Source: Neoarius graeffei
Taxonomy: Eukaryota > Chordata > Actinopteri > Siluriformes > Ariidae
Direction: 5' to 3'
Assembly: GCF_027579695.1 (NCBI RefSeq)
Contig: NC_083570.1
Location: forward strand, 4,309,001 to 4,373,000
Length of the DNA stretch: 64,000 nucleotides
Of this stretch, positions 10,456-20,260 are shown in pieces (within the stretch, counting starts at the first letter, position 1; the number at the start of each line of letters is the position of its first letter). The notes beneath the pieces are model-generated. The model searched no databases, was not told where the DNA came from, and was given only the letters and a program-made list of their open reading frames with translations. Position numbers and translations under genes: made by a program.

Positions 10456-11012
10456 ACCAATCCATAGTCAGACAGATTCTGTACAAATGGAGGAAATTCA
10501 AGACCATTGTTACCCTCCCCAGGAGTGGTCGACCAACAAAGATCACTCCAAGAGCAAGGCGTGTAATAGTCAGCGAGGTCACAAAGTACCCCAGGGTAAC
10601 TTCTAAGCAACTGAAGGCCTCTCTCACCTTGGCTAATGTTAATGTTCATGAGTCCACCATCAGGAGAACACTGAACAACAATGGTGTGCATGGCAGGGTT
10701 CCAAGGAGAAAGCCACTGCTCTCCAAAAAGAACACTACTGCTCATCTGCAGTTTGCTAAAGATCACTTGTACAAGCCAGAAGGCTATTGGAAAAAAGTTT
10801 GGTGGATGGATGAGACCAAAATAGAACTTTTTGGTTTAAATGAGAAGCATTATGTTTGGAGAAAGGAAAACACTGCATTCCAGTATAAGAACCTTATCCC
10901 ATCTGTGAGACATGGTGGTGGTAGTATCATGGTTTGGGCCTGTTTTGCTGCATCTGGGCCAGGGCGGCTTGCCATCATTGATGGAATGATGAATTCTGAA
11001 TTATACCGGTGA
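10260..11012 (+). pseudogene. In-frame fusion ORF: gypsy RT leader to Tc1 transposase
   Basis: This is a 250-codon open frame. Residues 1 to about 65 are the gypsy RT leader (VVPERAELWPDV, LVPCGDHLS, HTHLIEHH). From about residue 66 it is a Tc1 transposase starting inside the first helix-turn-helix (QSIVRQILYKWRKF) and running through GRPTKI, the first catalytic Asp in WWMDETKIELF and GGGSIMVWACFAASG. It ends at a TGA (11010-11012) where related copies have CGA. The missing N-terminal HTH should impair DNA binding. I infer an accidental chimera. Confidence 0.75.
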
Positions 11013-11597
11013 ATTCTAAAGGAAAATATCAAGACATCTGTCCATGAATTGAATCTCAAGAGAAGGTGGGTCATGCAGCAAGAAAACGACCCTAAGCACA
11101 CAAGTCGTTCTACCAAAGAATGGTTAAAGAAGAATAAAGTTAATGTTTTGGAATGGCCAAGTCAAAGTTCTGACCTTAATCCAATCGAAATGTTGTGGAA
11201 GGACCTGAAGCGAGCAGTTCATGTGAGGAAACCCACCAACATCTCAGAGTTGAAGCTGTTCTCTAAGGAGGAACGGGCTAAAATTCCTCCAAGCCGGTGT
11301 GCAGGACTGATCAACAGTTACCGCAAACATTTAGTTGCAGTTATTGCTGCACAAGGGGGTCACAACAGATACTGAAAGCAAAGGTTCACATACTTTTGCC
11401 ACTCACAGATGTGTAATATTGGATCCTTTTCCTCAATAAATAAATGACCAAGTAGAATATTTTTGTTTCATTTGTTTACCTGGGTTCTCTTTATCTACTT
11501 TGAGGACTTGTGTGAAAATCTGATGAAGTTTTAGGTCATATTTATGCAGAAATATAGAAAATTCTAAAGGGTTCACAAACTTTCAAGCACTACTGTA
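10456..11597 (+). mobile_element. Tc1 element A, 5'-truncated
   Basis: It lacks the 5' TIR and the first transposase residues, which are replaced by gypsy sequence. Coding sequence runs in one frame from 10456 to 11375 apart from the TGA at 11010-11012. The catalytic Asp in MDETK, the Asp in NDPKHT and the Glu in DLNPIEMLW are all retained. The 3' UTR and 3' TIR (GGTTCACAAACTTTCAAGCA) end at about 11597. Confidence 0.9.
11013..11375 (+). pseudogene. Tc1 transposase C-terminal part (element A)
   Basis: This continues the fusion frame after the nonsense codon, in the same phase. It carries the second catalytic Asp ([17 protein letters not shown]) and the third motif ([19 protein letters not shown]), and ends at AQGGHNRY plus stop, the normal terminus of this family. 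Only one substitution separates it from the preceding frame. Confidence 0.85.
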
Positions 11598-12006
11598 TAT
11601 TATATTTTAAGGTAACTTCATGTTGTGCTGTGAGGTTCTATGCACTTTAACTTTTGAACCAACAGGTGCATTTGGATAAGTAAAGCCTATTTTTCTGTAT
11701 TTTTGTAGTCCTGGTAATCTTTTATATTGGTAAAGTTTTTTATAGGACCATTGCTCAGTGTCTTTGTTTTTTTAATCAATAGTTTTTCAGTAATAACTTA
11801 ATATTTAACATATCACTCAATTTTAATCACAAAAAGAGAAAATCGCAACAATTTCTCGCAACTTTCACTTCCTCCCGCAATGTAATCGCAACAAAAACCT
11901 AAAAAACACCGCAACTTTCATCGCAATGTTTTGGAAAACCCCCCGCAACAACAGACATTTTAGCCCGCAACAATCACAAAAAAGGCCCGCGAAATCCTGG
12001 GGGGAC
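11598..12006. other. AT-rich spacer with a CGCAA-rich segment
   Basis: No gene is present. From about 11845 to 11995 the pentamer CGCAA or CCGCAAC recurs about eight times at irregular spacing before GAAATCCTGGGGGG. It is not a regular tandem array. It may be one end of an unidentified DNA element. Confidence 0.4.
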
Positions 12007-12072
12007 TTAGATTAGATTAGATTAGATTAGATTAGATTAGATTAGATTAGATTAGATTAGATTAGATTAGAT
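12007..12072 (+). repeat. (GATTA)n tail of LINE copy 1
   Basis: About 13 perfect units of ATTAG/GATTA. The same tail ends the other two LINE copies, so it is the element's 3' terminal repeat. It is not telomeric sequence. Confidence 0.95.
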
Positions 12073-12275
12073 AAAACTTTATTGATCCCTTTGGGAGGGT
12101 TTCCTCAGGGAAATTAAGATTCCAGCAGCATCATTACAGATAAACAGAGAAAAGAAATAGAGAAAACTTCTAGATAAATTAAAATAAATTAAGTTTTTAT
12201 GTGGGGGGGGGGGCAGGAAAGATATTGCACTTTATATTGCACATTATATTGCACATTGTCCGGTATTGCTTATTG

Positions 12276-14293
12276 TCAGGCTAGGCTACTGCTCCTTCCC
12301 GTCCTCTGTCCTCCTGTTACCCCTCCTCCCCCCAGAGAGGAGCTGTACAGTCTGATGGCGTGAGGGACAAAGGAGTTTTTGAGTCTGTTCGTCCTGCACT
12401 TGGGAAGGAGCATTCTGTCACTGAACAGGCTCCTCTGGTTGCTGATGACGGTGTGCAGAGGGTGACTGGCATCGTCCATGATGTTCAATAGTTTGTCCAT
12501 AGTCCTCTTCTCTGCCACCGTCACCAGAGAGTCCAGCTTCATGCCAACCACAGAGACGGCCTGCCTGATCAGTTTGTCCAGCCTGGATGTGTCCTTCTTG
12601 GATGTGCTGCCCCCCCCAGCACACCATGGTGTAAAACAAGACACTGGCAACCAGAGACTGATAGAACATCCACAGGAGTTTCCTGCAGATGTTAAAGGAC
12701 CACAGCCACCTCAGGAAGTATAGCTTGCTCTGTCCCTTCCTGTATAAGTGATTGGTGTTGCAAGTCCAGTCCAGCTTGCTGTCCAGCCACAGCCCGAGGT
12801 ACTTGTAGGAATCCACAGCCTCCATCTCGACACCCTCGATCAGAACTGGTTGTGACCTTGGTCTGGACCTCCCAAAGTCAATGACCAGCTCCTTGGTCTA
12901 TGAGGTGTTGAGCTGCAGATGGTTCCTGTTGCACCACACAGCAAAGTTCCTCACCAGACTCCTCTACTCCTCCTCTCTGTCGTCACTGATACACCCAACG
13001 ATGGCTGTGTCATCGGCAAACTTCTGAATGTGACAGCTCCGAGTTGTAGCAGAAGTCTGCGGTGTACAGGGTGAAGAGAAGAGGGGCCAGCACCGTGCCC
13101 TGGGGTGCTCCAGTGCTGCTAATCACAGTGTCAGATGTGGTATCCTTCAGCCTGATGTACTGCGGTCTGTCAGTGAGGTAGCTGGAGATCCAGGTGACCA
13201 GGCAGGGGTCCACTCACATCCTGTTCAGTTTGTCCTGAGGCAGTAGGGGCTGGATGCTGTTGAAGGCACTTGAGAAGTCCAAGAAGAGGATCCTCACTGT
13301 GCCATTTCCCTTATCCAGATGCGAGTGGGCTCGGTGTAGCAGGTAGAGGATGGCGTCTTCCACACCAACACCTGCCCAGTATGCAAACTGCAGACAGTCC
13401 TGGGCATGTTGTACCTGGGGTCTGAGGAGGCTGAGGAAGAGCCGCTCCAACGTCTTCATCAGATGTGAAGTGAGTGCCACTAGTCGGAAGTCGTTCAGCA
13501 CACTGGGCCAATTCTTTTTGGGAACTGGAACGATACATGATGTGTTCCACAGGGTTGGCACTCTCTGCAGCTGCAGGCTGAGGTTGAAGTTGTGTTGGAG
13601 TGGTTCACCCAGGACAGCAGCGCAGGTCTTCAGTAGTTGTGGACACACCTTGTCCGGGCCTGCTGCTTTCCTGGGGTGAAGCTTCCTCAGTTGACCTCTG
13701 ACCTGGTCTGCAGTAATGCATAGAGGAGTCTGTGTTGAGGTGGGGGAGGAGGGGGCTGCTGTAATGACTGGGGGGAGGTGTGTTGAGGGAAGAAGGAGAG
13801 ATGGCTGCAGTGAGGGAGAGGGTGCAGGGGACATGGGCTGGTTGAACCGATTGAAGAAGTCATTCAACTCATTCGCCCTCTCCACTGTCCCCTCAATGAC
13901 TCTGGTCTTTGTATTGTGGCCTGTGATGGTTTTCACACCTTCCCAGACCTCCCTCATGCTCTTCTCCTTCAGCTTCAGCTCCACCTTTCTCCTGTAGCTG
14001 TCCTTAGCTTCCCTCATGCAGCGTTTCACCTCCTGCTGTGCTGGTTTCATTTTCTCCCTATCCCTGCTCCTGAAGGCGGCCATCTTCCTTTTGAGGACAG
14101 CTTTGACTTCCGGTGTTACCCATGGCTTGTTATTAGCGTAACACCGTACAGTCTTAGTGGGGGAGACCACGTCTGCACAAAAGTTGAGGTCATCTGTCAG
14201 ACAGTGTGTCAGCCCCTCTATGTCTTCACAGTGTGGGCGAAGCAGCACATCCCAGTCTGTGATGTCATAGCAGTCTCTAAGGGCATCTTCCAT
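12276..14293 (-). pseudogene. LINE reverse transcriptase (copy 1), frame-broken
   Basis: The largest frame (14293-13214, 359 codons) covers the linker and RT fingers/palm: GPDKVCPQLLKTC, NDFRLVALTSHLMK, LERLFL, FAYWAGVGVEDAI and ILFLDFSSAFNSIQP. A stop after DKLNRM, a further open stretch (SSTGAPQGTVLAPLLF), and a 2-bp loss just before the FADD box (about 13002-13020) break it. The C-terminal region (YKYLGLWLDSKLDW, SFNICRKLLWMFYQS, VPHAIRLYSSS) continues to 12276. The catalytic FADD is intact in sequence but out of frame. Known role: target-primed reverse transcription. Confidence 0.85.
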
Positions 14294-15000
14294 TTCAGGG
14301 GACCACCTCCTGATGGAGCTAGTTGTTGCAGGCTGCCTTTGAACCGGGGTGGGTGGGTGTACTTCGGCTGCAGAACAACCAGGTTGTGGTCAGACTTCCC
14401 TAGTGGGGGGATGGCTGTGACTCTGTATGCATCCTTCACATTAGCATACAGCAAGTCACTTGTCCTGTTGTTCCTTGTTGGACAATCCACAGCCTGCTAA
14501 AAAGCAGCCAAAGTAGAGTCCAACATAGCATAGTTAAAGTCCCCAGAAATGATGATAAATGCCTCAGGGTGCTGTGTCTGCAGCCTTGCTGTGACAGAGT
14601 GAATCCTCTCACATGCAGCGGCTGCGGCTGCCCTCGGAGGGATGTAAACACAGATGGTGATCATGTGACTGAACTCCCTTGGCAGATAATATGGCCGCAG
14701 GCTAACAGCTAGCAGCTCCAAGTCTGGGCAACATAAAGCTGTCTTTACGGAGATATATCCTGGGTTACACCAGCGGTTGTTAACATAAATGATGAGTCCC
14801 CCACCTTTGCCTTTCCCGCATGCTTTAGTGTCTCTGTCGGCTCTCACAGCAGTGAATCCCCGCAGGTCCACATTAGCATCCGGTACAAGGTCTGTCTCCG
14901 TAAAGATAAATAAGCTGCTCTCCTGGTAAATCCACTGGTTGTTCAGAGCGGAAAGCTCACGACTTTATTCAGCAGCGAGTTCACATTCCCCATGATAACG
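14218..15000 (-). pseudogene. LINE endonuclease region (copy 1)
   Basis: The AP-type endonuclease upstream of RT is in pieces: GFTAVRADRDTKACGKGKGG, YIPPRAAAAAACERIHSV and IISGDFNYAMLDS (GDFN motif), then LLYANVKDAYRV and the terminal SDHNLVV box (14394 region). Stops and frame changes near 14497 separate the parts. The same domain is a single 235-codon frame in copy 3 (51454-52161). Confidence 0.8.
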
Positions 15001-15334
15001 GAGGGAATGGATGGTTTGTAGCACTGCCGGTTGTCCGCTAGCCTAGCCTTTAGCTTAGCTCCAGCTTGGCAGCCCCTGGGTTTCCTCCTCAGCTCCACTG
15101 GGATGGGGTGTCGTATCCCGGCTCATCCCATTGTTTTCAGGGCCAGCAGGTCCTCTCTCAAATAAGTGAGAAAACTGGCTCCTGGTTGCGTGTTAAAGTT
15201 AAATATCCACGTTATATAGTTAAACACACTATCTTCATAAGAAGAGCAAAAAAAGGTAGAAAAAAAGAGGTTTAAAGAGCTAAAAACTACAGAGTTACTG
15301 GAGAGGCAGCCATCTCACCCAGCGCCCAGTTTTG

Positions 15335-15667
15335 TTGACCTTAATCCAATAGAAATGTTGTGGAAGGACCTGAAGCGAGCAGTTCATGTGAGGAAACCCA
15401 CCAACATCCCAGAGTTGAAGCTGTTCTGCACAGAGGAATGGGCTAAAATTCCTCCAAGCTGGTGTGCAGGACTGATCAACAGTTACCGGAAACATTTAGT
15501 TGCAGTTATTGCTGCACAAGGGGGTCACACCAGATACTGAAAGCAAAGGTTCACATACTTTTGCCACTCACAGATCTGTAATATTGGATCATTTCTCAAT
15601 AAATAAATGAGCAAGTATAATATTTTTGTTTCATTTGCTTAACTGGGTTCTCTTTATCTACTTTTTG
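15335..15667 (+). mobile_element. Tc1 element B, 3' fragment
   Basis: It starts at the third catalytic motif (DLNPIEMLWKDL) and runs through the normal stop (15538-15540) and 3' UTR to TTATCTACTTTTT, then stops. The terminal TIR is missing. The short frame 15355-15540 is the transposase C-terminus. Confidence 0.88.
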
Positions 15668-16059
15668 TCAGAAATGGCGAGCTGAGGTGAAGTGAGGACC
15701 CAAAAGCAGACTCAACAGGCAGTGTACAGAAAATAACTTCTTTAATGAAGTACAGGGTAGAGGTACAATAGGGCTCAGGCAAAAATCAGAGGTCAAAGAG
15801 CAGGCCAAGAGGTCAAAACACAGAAGAGCAGGCAGTCATGGTCAGAGACAAAAACAGGACAGAAAATCTTCACAAAAACTGAAGAAAACAGGGACAAGGG
15901 AAACCCAGGCAGAGGAAGCAAAAAACACAATCCAGAAGAACAGGCAGGTAAAACAGGGGCAAAAATTGAACAGAAATCTAGACAAACAAACACAAAACAA
16001 TACCAGCAGGAGAATCAAGGAATCAGAATACGAAAGGGCTGTAGCAAGGCCCTGGCTCC
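15668..16059. other. Unassigned purine-rich repeat-like sequence
   Basis: It begins GTCAGAAATGGCGAGCTGAG directly after the Tc1 break, and is A/G-rich with repeated AAAACAGG and CAGGCA-type motifs. The open frames across it on both strands are low-complexity. It may be part of a DNA transposon or LTR, but I cannot place it. Confidence 0.3.
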
Positions 16060-16149
16060 CCACAGCACCAGCAACCCGGCCCGGGCTTTCTCTCTGCACC
16101 GGTGCTCTGGGGCTCACTCACCTGAGGGGGGGAGAGACAGACATGGAAG

Positions 16150-16925
16150 CGGGAAACGGGAGGGCACCGCGGGTGCGGCGGGCCAGCTGGGGTGGGGCAG
16201 GCGCCCGCCTCTGCGGTGGGGGAATGGGGCGAGGACGAGACACAGAAGGGGAGGGGGAGAGAGAGAGAGAGAGAGAGGAGAAGAGGAGATCTGCGATCCT
16301 ACCATGGGAACAGCCACCAAATGATCCTCGGGAAGTCGGGCGATGAATTGCTCCAGTGCCACCAGATCGACGATTCCCTCAGCGTCACGGTTGTCAGCCC
16401 TCAGTCACCGCTGGCAGGCGTCCCGGAGTTGCTGGCCAAACTCAGACAGGCGGCCGACCTCCTGTAGGTGTACAGCGCGGAAGCACTGGCGTTGTTGTTC
16501 TGGGGTGTGCCCCACATGCTGGAGGACGGCCCGGCGCAGGTCCGCGTAGACCAGCCGGCTGTTGGCGGGGAGCTGTAGCGAGGCCAGCTGCGCCTTGCCT
16601 GTTAGCAGGGGGAGGAGTCACGCCACACGCTGTTCCACCGGCCAGCCCCAGGCCTCTGCTGCTTGCTCGAAGAGCGCTAGGAAGGCCTCGGGGTCATCAT
16701 GCAGGCCCATCTTCATTAGGGTGAGGTGGGGAGGGCCCGTGGCGGTGGAGGTGGTGGACCCCGCTGACGCGAGGAGGTGCCGGAATGCCTGACGATCTTC
16801 CTGTTGCACCAGCACCAGGGCCTCGAACCTTTGCGCTTGCTCCTTTTGGAGGGCGACCAGTGCCTGGTGCTGGCTCTGTTTGGCCGTGGCGAGGGTGTGG
16901 ATCAGGTCCACGAAGGGGGAGGACT
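16150..16925 (-). pseudogene. Gypsy gag (minus strand), frame-broken
   Basis: The gag start is MESSPFVDLIHTLATAKQSQ at about 16929, followed by LVALQKEQAQRFEALVLVQQ and DDPEAFLALFEQAAEAWGWP. The frame then shifts near 16620 and continues in other frames with LPADRRL- and FGQQ-like sequence to the proline/serine-rich tail. The plus-strand open frames over the same region are antisense shadows. Confidence 0.78.
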
Positions 16926-16972
16926 CCATGAGGCTGTTCTCCTCTGTGCTCCTTCCTGGGTTTCGGCCCCAC

Positions 16973-17286
16973 TGTAGGACTTTGAGCGGGTGGGTGGAGC
17001 ACAGAAGTACGGCAGGCCAAAACTGAGTTGTCAAAACTCTTTATTGTGACACTTTTCAGTCAAACACAATCTCCCAGCCACACAGACATGCACACACACA
17101 TTAGTCATCTGGTTGGGGAGAGAGCTCCCTTCCACTGCTCTCTCTCTCCTTCTATAGGGCACGGTCTCTAGGGAAGACACACAAACACAGGTTAATTGAC
17201 ATCAGGTGTAGTGATTCTGCCACTTACCTTCCCTGACTTTGCCCTCTGGTCACAGACCGATGCTTGACCATGCCCCTGCTGCCACA
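16973..17286 (-). repeat. Gypsy LTR (314 bp, minus strand)
   Basis: Read on the minus strand it starts TGTGGCAGCAGGGGCATGGTC and ends GTCCTACA, followed by the primer site. It contains a CT-rich segment and the family motif near GGGGCATGGTCAAGC. Its left end in gene direction (17286) directly abuts gag sequence of another copy in the opposite orientation. Confidence 0.85.
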
Positions 17287-18160
17287 GCAATGCTTCGAAG
17301 CCTTGATGCTGGCCCAGCAGGAAGATCACCATGAGTTATGGCATCTGCTTGCATCAGCAGGGGCATCGAGCATCACCGCACTGGCACCCTCATGATGATG
17401 GGCCCGCAGGATGATCTGGAAGCGTTCCTCGCCCTCTTCGAACAAGCAGCCAAGGCGTGGGGGTGGCCGCTGGAGCAGCATGCCACGTGCCTCCTCCTGC
17501 ACCTGACTGGTGAAGCACAGCTCACTGCGCAGCAGCTCCCTGCTGACAGGCGACTGGTGTATGCTGACCTGAAGAAAGCCATCCTGTGGCGGGTCGGACG
17601 CTCCCCGGAACAACATCGCCAGCACTTCCAAATGCTGGCATTGGAGGAGGCTGGCCGGACATTTACATTTGGCCAGCAACTCTGGGACGCCTGCTGGCAG
17701 TGGCTGAGGGTGGAAGATCTTGACGCCGATGAGATCATCGATCTGGTGGCACTGGAACAGTTCATCTCTTGACTTCCAGAAGGAATAGTGGAATGGGTCC
17801 AGTGTCATCACCCGGCGTCGCTGGGATGAGCCATCGAGCTGGCGGAGGACCATCTGGAGGCAGCTCCAATGGCAGGCCGATGAGGCATCTCTCCTCGCTT
17901 CTCCGCTCGCTCTCTCTTCTCCCCCCAGGCTCTCTTTCCCCTCCCCACCCCGTTCCCCTACCATGGAGGCTGGCTCCTCCCCAACTGGCCCGTTGCACCC
18001 GTGGTGTCTTCCCATCTCCCTCTTCCATGTCTGTGTTGTCTCCTGCTCAGGTGACTGACTCCCATAATGCCAGTGTAGATGGAAAGCCTGGCCGGTGTGC
18101 TGGTGCGGCGGGGAGTCGGAGCATCTCCAGAGTTGGAGCTCTGCCAGGGAGGTGGGAGCT
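17287..18160 (+). pseudogene. Gypsy gag (plus strand), degenerate
   Basis: It begins within gag (CFEALMLAQQEDH), with stops around 17393, then an open stretch 17398-17772 reading PQDDLEAFLALFEQAAKAWG, LLLHLTGEAQLTAQQLPADR, ILWRVGRSPEQHRQHFQMLA and FGQQLWDACWQWL. After a TGA (17770) it continues as a proline/serine-rich tail. No zinc knuckle is obvious. Confidence 0.78.
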
Positions 18161-18199
18161 GTGATCCGGATCCCCGACGTGCCAGAGACCGCCTCCGAT

Positions 18200-18663
18200 C
18201 AGGCGGTCACATACCAGTAAGTGTTCAAGAGGATACATATCACACGTTGGTGGATTCCAGTTGGAATCAGACCTCAATTCACCAATGCCTGTTGCAAGGT
18301 GAGGCAATGGGGAGAGCACAAGCGGTGAAGGTGTTATGTGTGCATGGGGATATTCACAATTACCCTTTAGTGTCCGTACATATTTTATTCCGGGACCAAA
18401 CGCATAGAATTAAGGCGGGGGTTAACCCTCATCTCACCCACTCCGTAATTTTGGGAACTGATTGGCCAGGGTTTAAAGAATTAATGGAACTCATAATGAG
18501 AGATGGGTCCTGCATAAATATGTTACGGAAAGTTCCCAGTGTGGCATTGACTGGGGAAGCTGTCACAGAGCCGTCTACGTCAGCACTGTGTCAAAGCGAT
18601 GCAAGGAGTGAGGAGCACCCTGCCTCTCCTCCATCTCTTGGGGATTCCCTTGGGAATTTCCTG
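18200..18663 (+). pseudogene. Gypsy aspartic-protease region
   Basis: In the frame ending at 18666, LVDSSWNQTSIHQ occupies the place of the retropepsin active site, so the usual DSG/DTG is here DSS (18253-18261). VILGTDWPGF (about 18448-18477), the typical second signature, follows. The mutated active-site Gly suggests an inactive protease. Confidence 0.65.
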
Positions 18664-18689
18664 TGAGAGCAGTCGTGAGATGAGACTTT

Positions 18690-19136
18690 ATCTCCCGGGT
18701 TGGGATTCTGAAAGAAATCCTGACAGACCAAGGCACTCTGTTTATGCCATGTACACTGCGTGAACTGTATGGGTTACTGGGGATTAAGTCTATCCACTCC
18801 AGTTTCTATCACCCACAAACGGATGGCTTAGTGGAGCGATTTAACCAAACACTCAAGAACATAATTTGGAAATTTGTAAGTGAGGACGCATGTAATTGAC
18901 CTGTGCACAAAACTCCACACACTCACGCACTTAACCCAGGAAAATTTGCGGCAGGCACAAGAACGTCAAAGCCGTCTGTATGACAGGGGCATGTGCCTTA
19001 GAGAGTTCATGCCAGGAGACAAAGTACTCATATTATTGCCCACGTCGAGTTCTAAATTAATCATGAAGTGGAAAGGACCCTTCGAGGTCACACGGCGAGT
19101 CGGGGATGTCGACTATGAGGTGAGGCAAGCGGGCCT
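18690..19136 (+). pseudogene. Gypsy integrase core and C-terminus, internally deleted
   Basis: The second catalytic Asp (LTDQGTLFM) and Glu (DGLVERFNQTL) are present; the first Asp and zinc domain are missing. A deletion after KFVSEDACN joins the core to the C-terminal region (LTQENLRQAQERQS, PGDKVLILLP, WKGPFEVTRRVGDVDYEV). A 133-codon frame starting 18880 covers the C-terminus and enters RT. Confidence 0.8.
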
Positions 19137-19860
19137 CACAGCTAACCCAAAAAAGTGTGCAATTGAGCGGGTGGAAGTACGGTATCTGGGGTTCCATTGG
19201 GTCATGGACAGGTGCGTCCCCAAATTAACAAGACTGCAGCAATTGCGGCCTGCCCGAGGCCCAAGACCAAAAAGGGGGTGAGACAGTTCCTGGGGCTGTC
19301 TAGCTATTATCGTAGGTTTATACCTAATTATTCAGACATCACCAGCCCTTTAACTGATCTCACTAAAAAGGGGGCTCCTGATCCGGTCCAGTGGACGGAG
19401 CAGTGCCAAGAGGCATTCTCTAAGGTAAAAGCTGCACTGTGTGGGGGCCACTTTTGCACTCCCCTGACTTCTCTCTCCCCTTTATTTTACAGACTGACAC
19501 ATCAGACAGAGGGCTGGGGCCCATTTTGTCCCAGAAGGTGGAGGGTGAGGAGCACCCCGTGCTGTCCATCAGCCATAAACTCTCGATGCGTGAAAGCAAG
19601 TACAGCACCATCGAAAAGAGTGCCTTGCCATCAAGTGGGCGGTCCTCGTCCTCTGATACTACCTGCTGGGTCACTCTTTCACTCTCTGTTCGGACCATGC
19701 GCCCCTCTAGTGGCTCCACTGCATGAAGGATACCAATGTGCTGATCACCCGCCCTCCAGCTGTTTAAGTTTGAGGTGGTCCACAGGCTGGGGGCACAGAT
19801 AGTGGTGGCGGACTCCCTGTCCCATCAGGGGGAGTCTGCTTCAAGCCGGACGGCTCCCCG
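19137..19860 (+). pseudogene. Gypsy RT C-terminal part and RNase H, frame-broken
   Basis: It follows the integrase without a gap: GLTANPKKCAIERVEVRYLG, then the RT thumb/connection FLGLSSYYRRFIPNYSDITS and LTKKGAPDPVQWTEQCQEAF, a frameshift, and RNase H-like QTDTSDRGLGPILSQ with KYSTIEKSALP. The YxDD-containing palm is missing. The last part approaches the LTR with a GGACAGTGGGAGTA polypurine-like tract at 19870-19883. Confidence 0.8.
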
Positions 19861-19883
19861 GCCTGAGTCGGACAGTGGGAGTA

Positions 19884-20260
19884 TGTGGCAACGGGGGCAT
19901 GGCCAAGTGGTAGTTTGTGAATGGAGGGCAGGGTCGGGGAAGGTAAGTGGCTAAATCATTACACCTGGTGTCCATTAATGTATGTGGGTGTGTTTGTTTG
20001 TTTGTCACAGGGGTTGAGCATAGAAGGAGGGGGAGAGCAGAGAAAAGGGGATCCCCGGCCCCAACACGTGTGTGTGACTGACTGACTGACTGACTGACTG
20101 ACTGAATGATTCAATCAATCAATCAATCAATCAATCAAGCAAGCAAGCAAGCAAGCAAGCAAGCTGAAAAGCCAAAATAAGGACAATAAAATGTATGTAT
20201 GTGAACATCAACTCTCGCCTGCCGTGCTTCTGTGCTCCACCCACATCAGGAACTGTTACA
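19884..20260 (+). repeat. Gypsy 3' LTR (377 bp) with tetranucleotide repeats
   Basis: It starts TGTGGCAACGGGGGCATGG and ends AACTGTTACA. Three adjacent tetranucleotide runs lie inside: (GACT)n near 20075-20103, (CAAT)n near 20112-20137 and (CAAG)n near 20137-20163. The right edge coincides with the first base of duplication unit A. Confidence 0.85.

Larger units (their letters stand above)
12007..15320 (-). mobile_element. Rex1/L2-like LINE copy 1 (about 3.3 kb, near full length)
   Basis: Minus-strand non-LTR retrotransposon. The 3' end carries the (GATTA)n tail (12007-12072) next to TTTATTGATCCCTTTGGGAG; the 5' end is near 15320 (GGCTGCCTCTCCAGTA on the minus strand). It encodes an endonuclease-like region and a reverse transcriptase, both frame-broken. 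Copies 2 (32745-35968) and 3 (49051-52393) are in the same orientation. The clade name rests on motif resemblance only. Confidence 0.85.
16060..17286 (-). mobile_element. Gmr1-like gypsy element, LTR and gag only (minus strand)
   Basis: LTR (17286-16973), primer site beginning GTGGGGCCGAAACCCAGGAA on the minus strand, then gag. It ends near 16060 with no pol. The base composition is distinctly GC-richer than the surroundings, typical of the gag region of this family. It lies head to head against the plus-strand element that starts at 17287. Confidence 0.82.
17287..20260 (+). mobile_element. Gmr1-like gypsy element with gag-PR-IN-RT-RH order
   Basis: Plus-strand element lacking its 5' LTR and the gag start. 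In order: gag (17287-18160), aspartic-protease region (18200-18560), integrase (18690-19136), RT C-terminal part with RNase H (19137-19860) and 3' LTR (19884-20260). Integrase upstream of RT is the domain order known for the Gmr1 group of Ty3/gypsy elements. Most frames are broken, and a deletion removed the RT N-terminus and centre. Confidence 0.85.

Noticed and set aside
12007-12072. GATTA arrays as telomeric or CRISPR-like repeats
   Set aside because: Units are 5 bp with no spacers and occur only at the 3' end of the LINE copies, so they are the element's terminal tail.
13350-14500. Plus-strand open frames (13350-13679, 13716-13997, 13916-14500)
   Set aside because: They are antisense to LINE endonuclease and RT; similar shadows recur over the other LINE copies (33693-34476, 50805-51427).
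15966-16977. GC-rich plus-strand frames suggesting a novel gene
   Set aside because: They lie antisense to gypsy gag on the minus strand, which has clear family motifs.
18690-19860. Integrase-before-RT order as a rearrangement of a normal gypsy element
   Set aside because: The same order appears in two further fragments, one in a single open frame, and is known for Gmr1-like elements.
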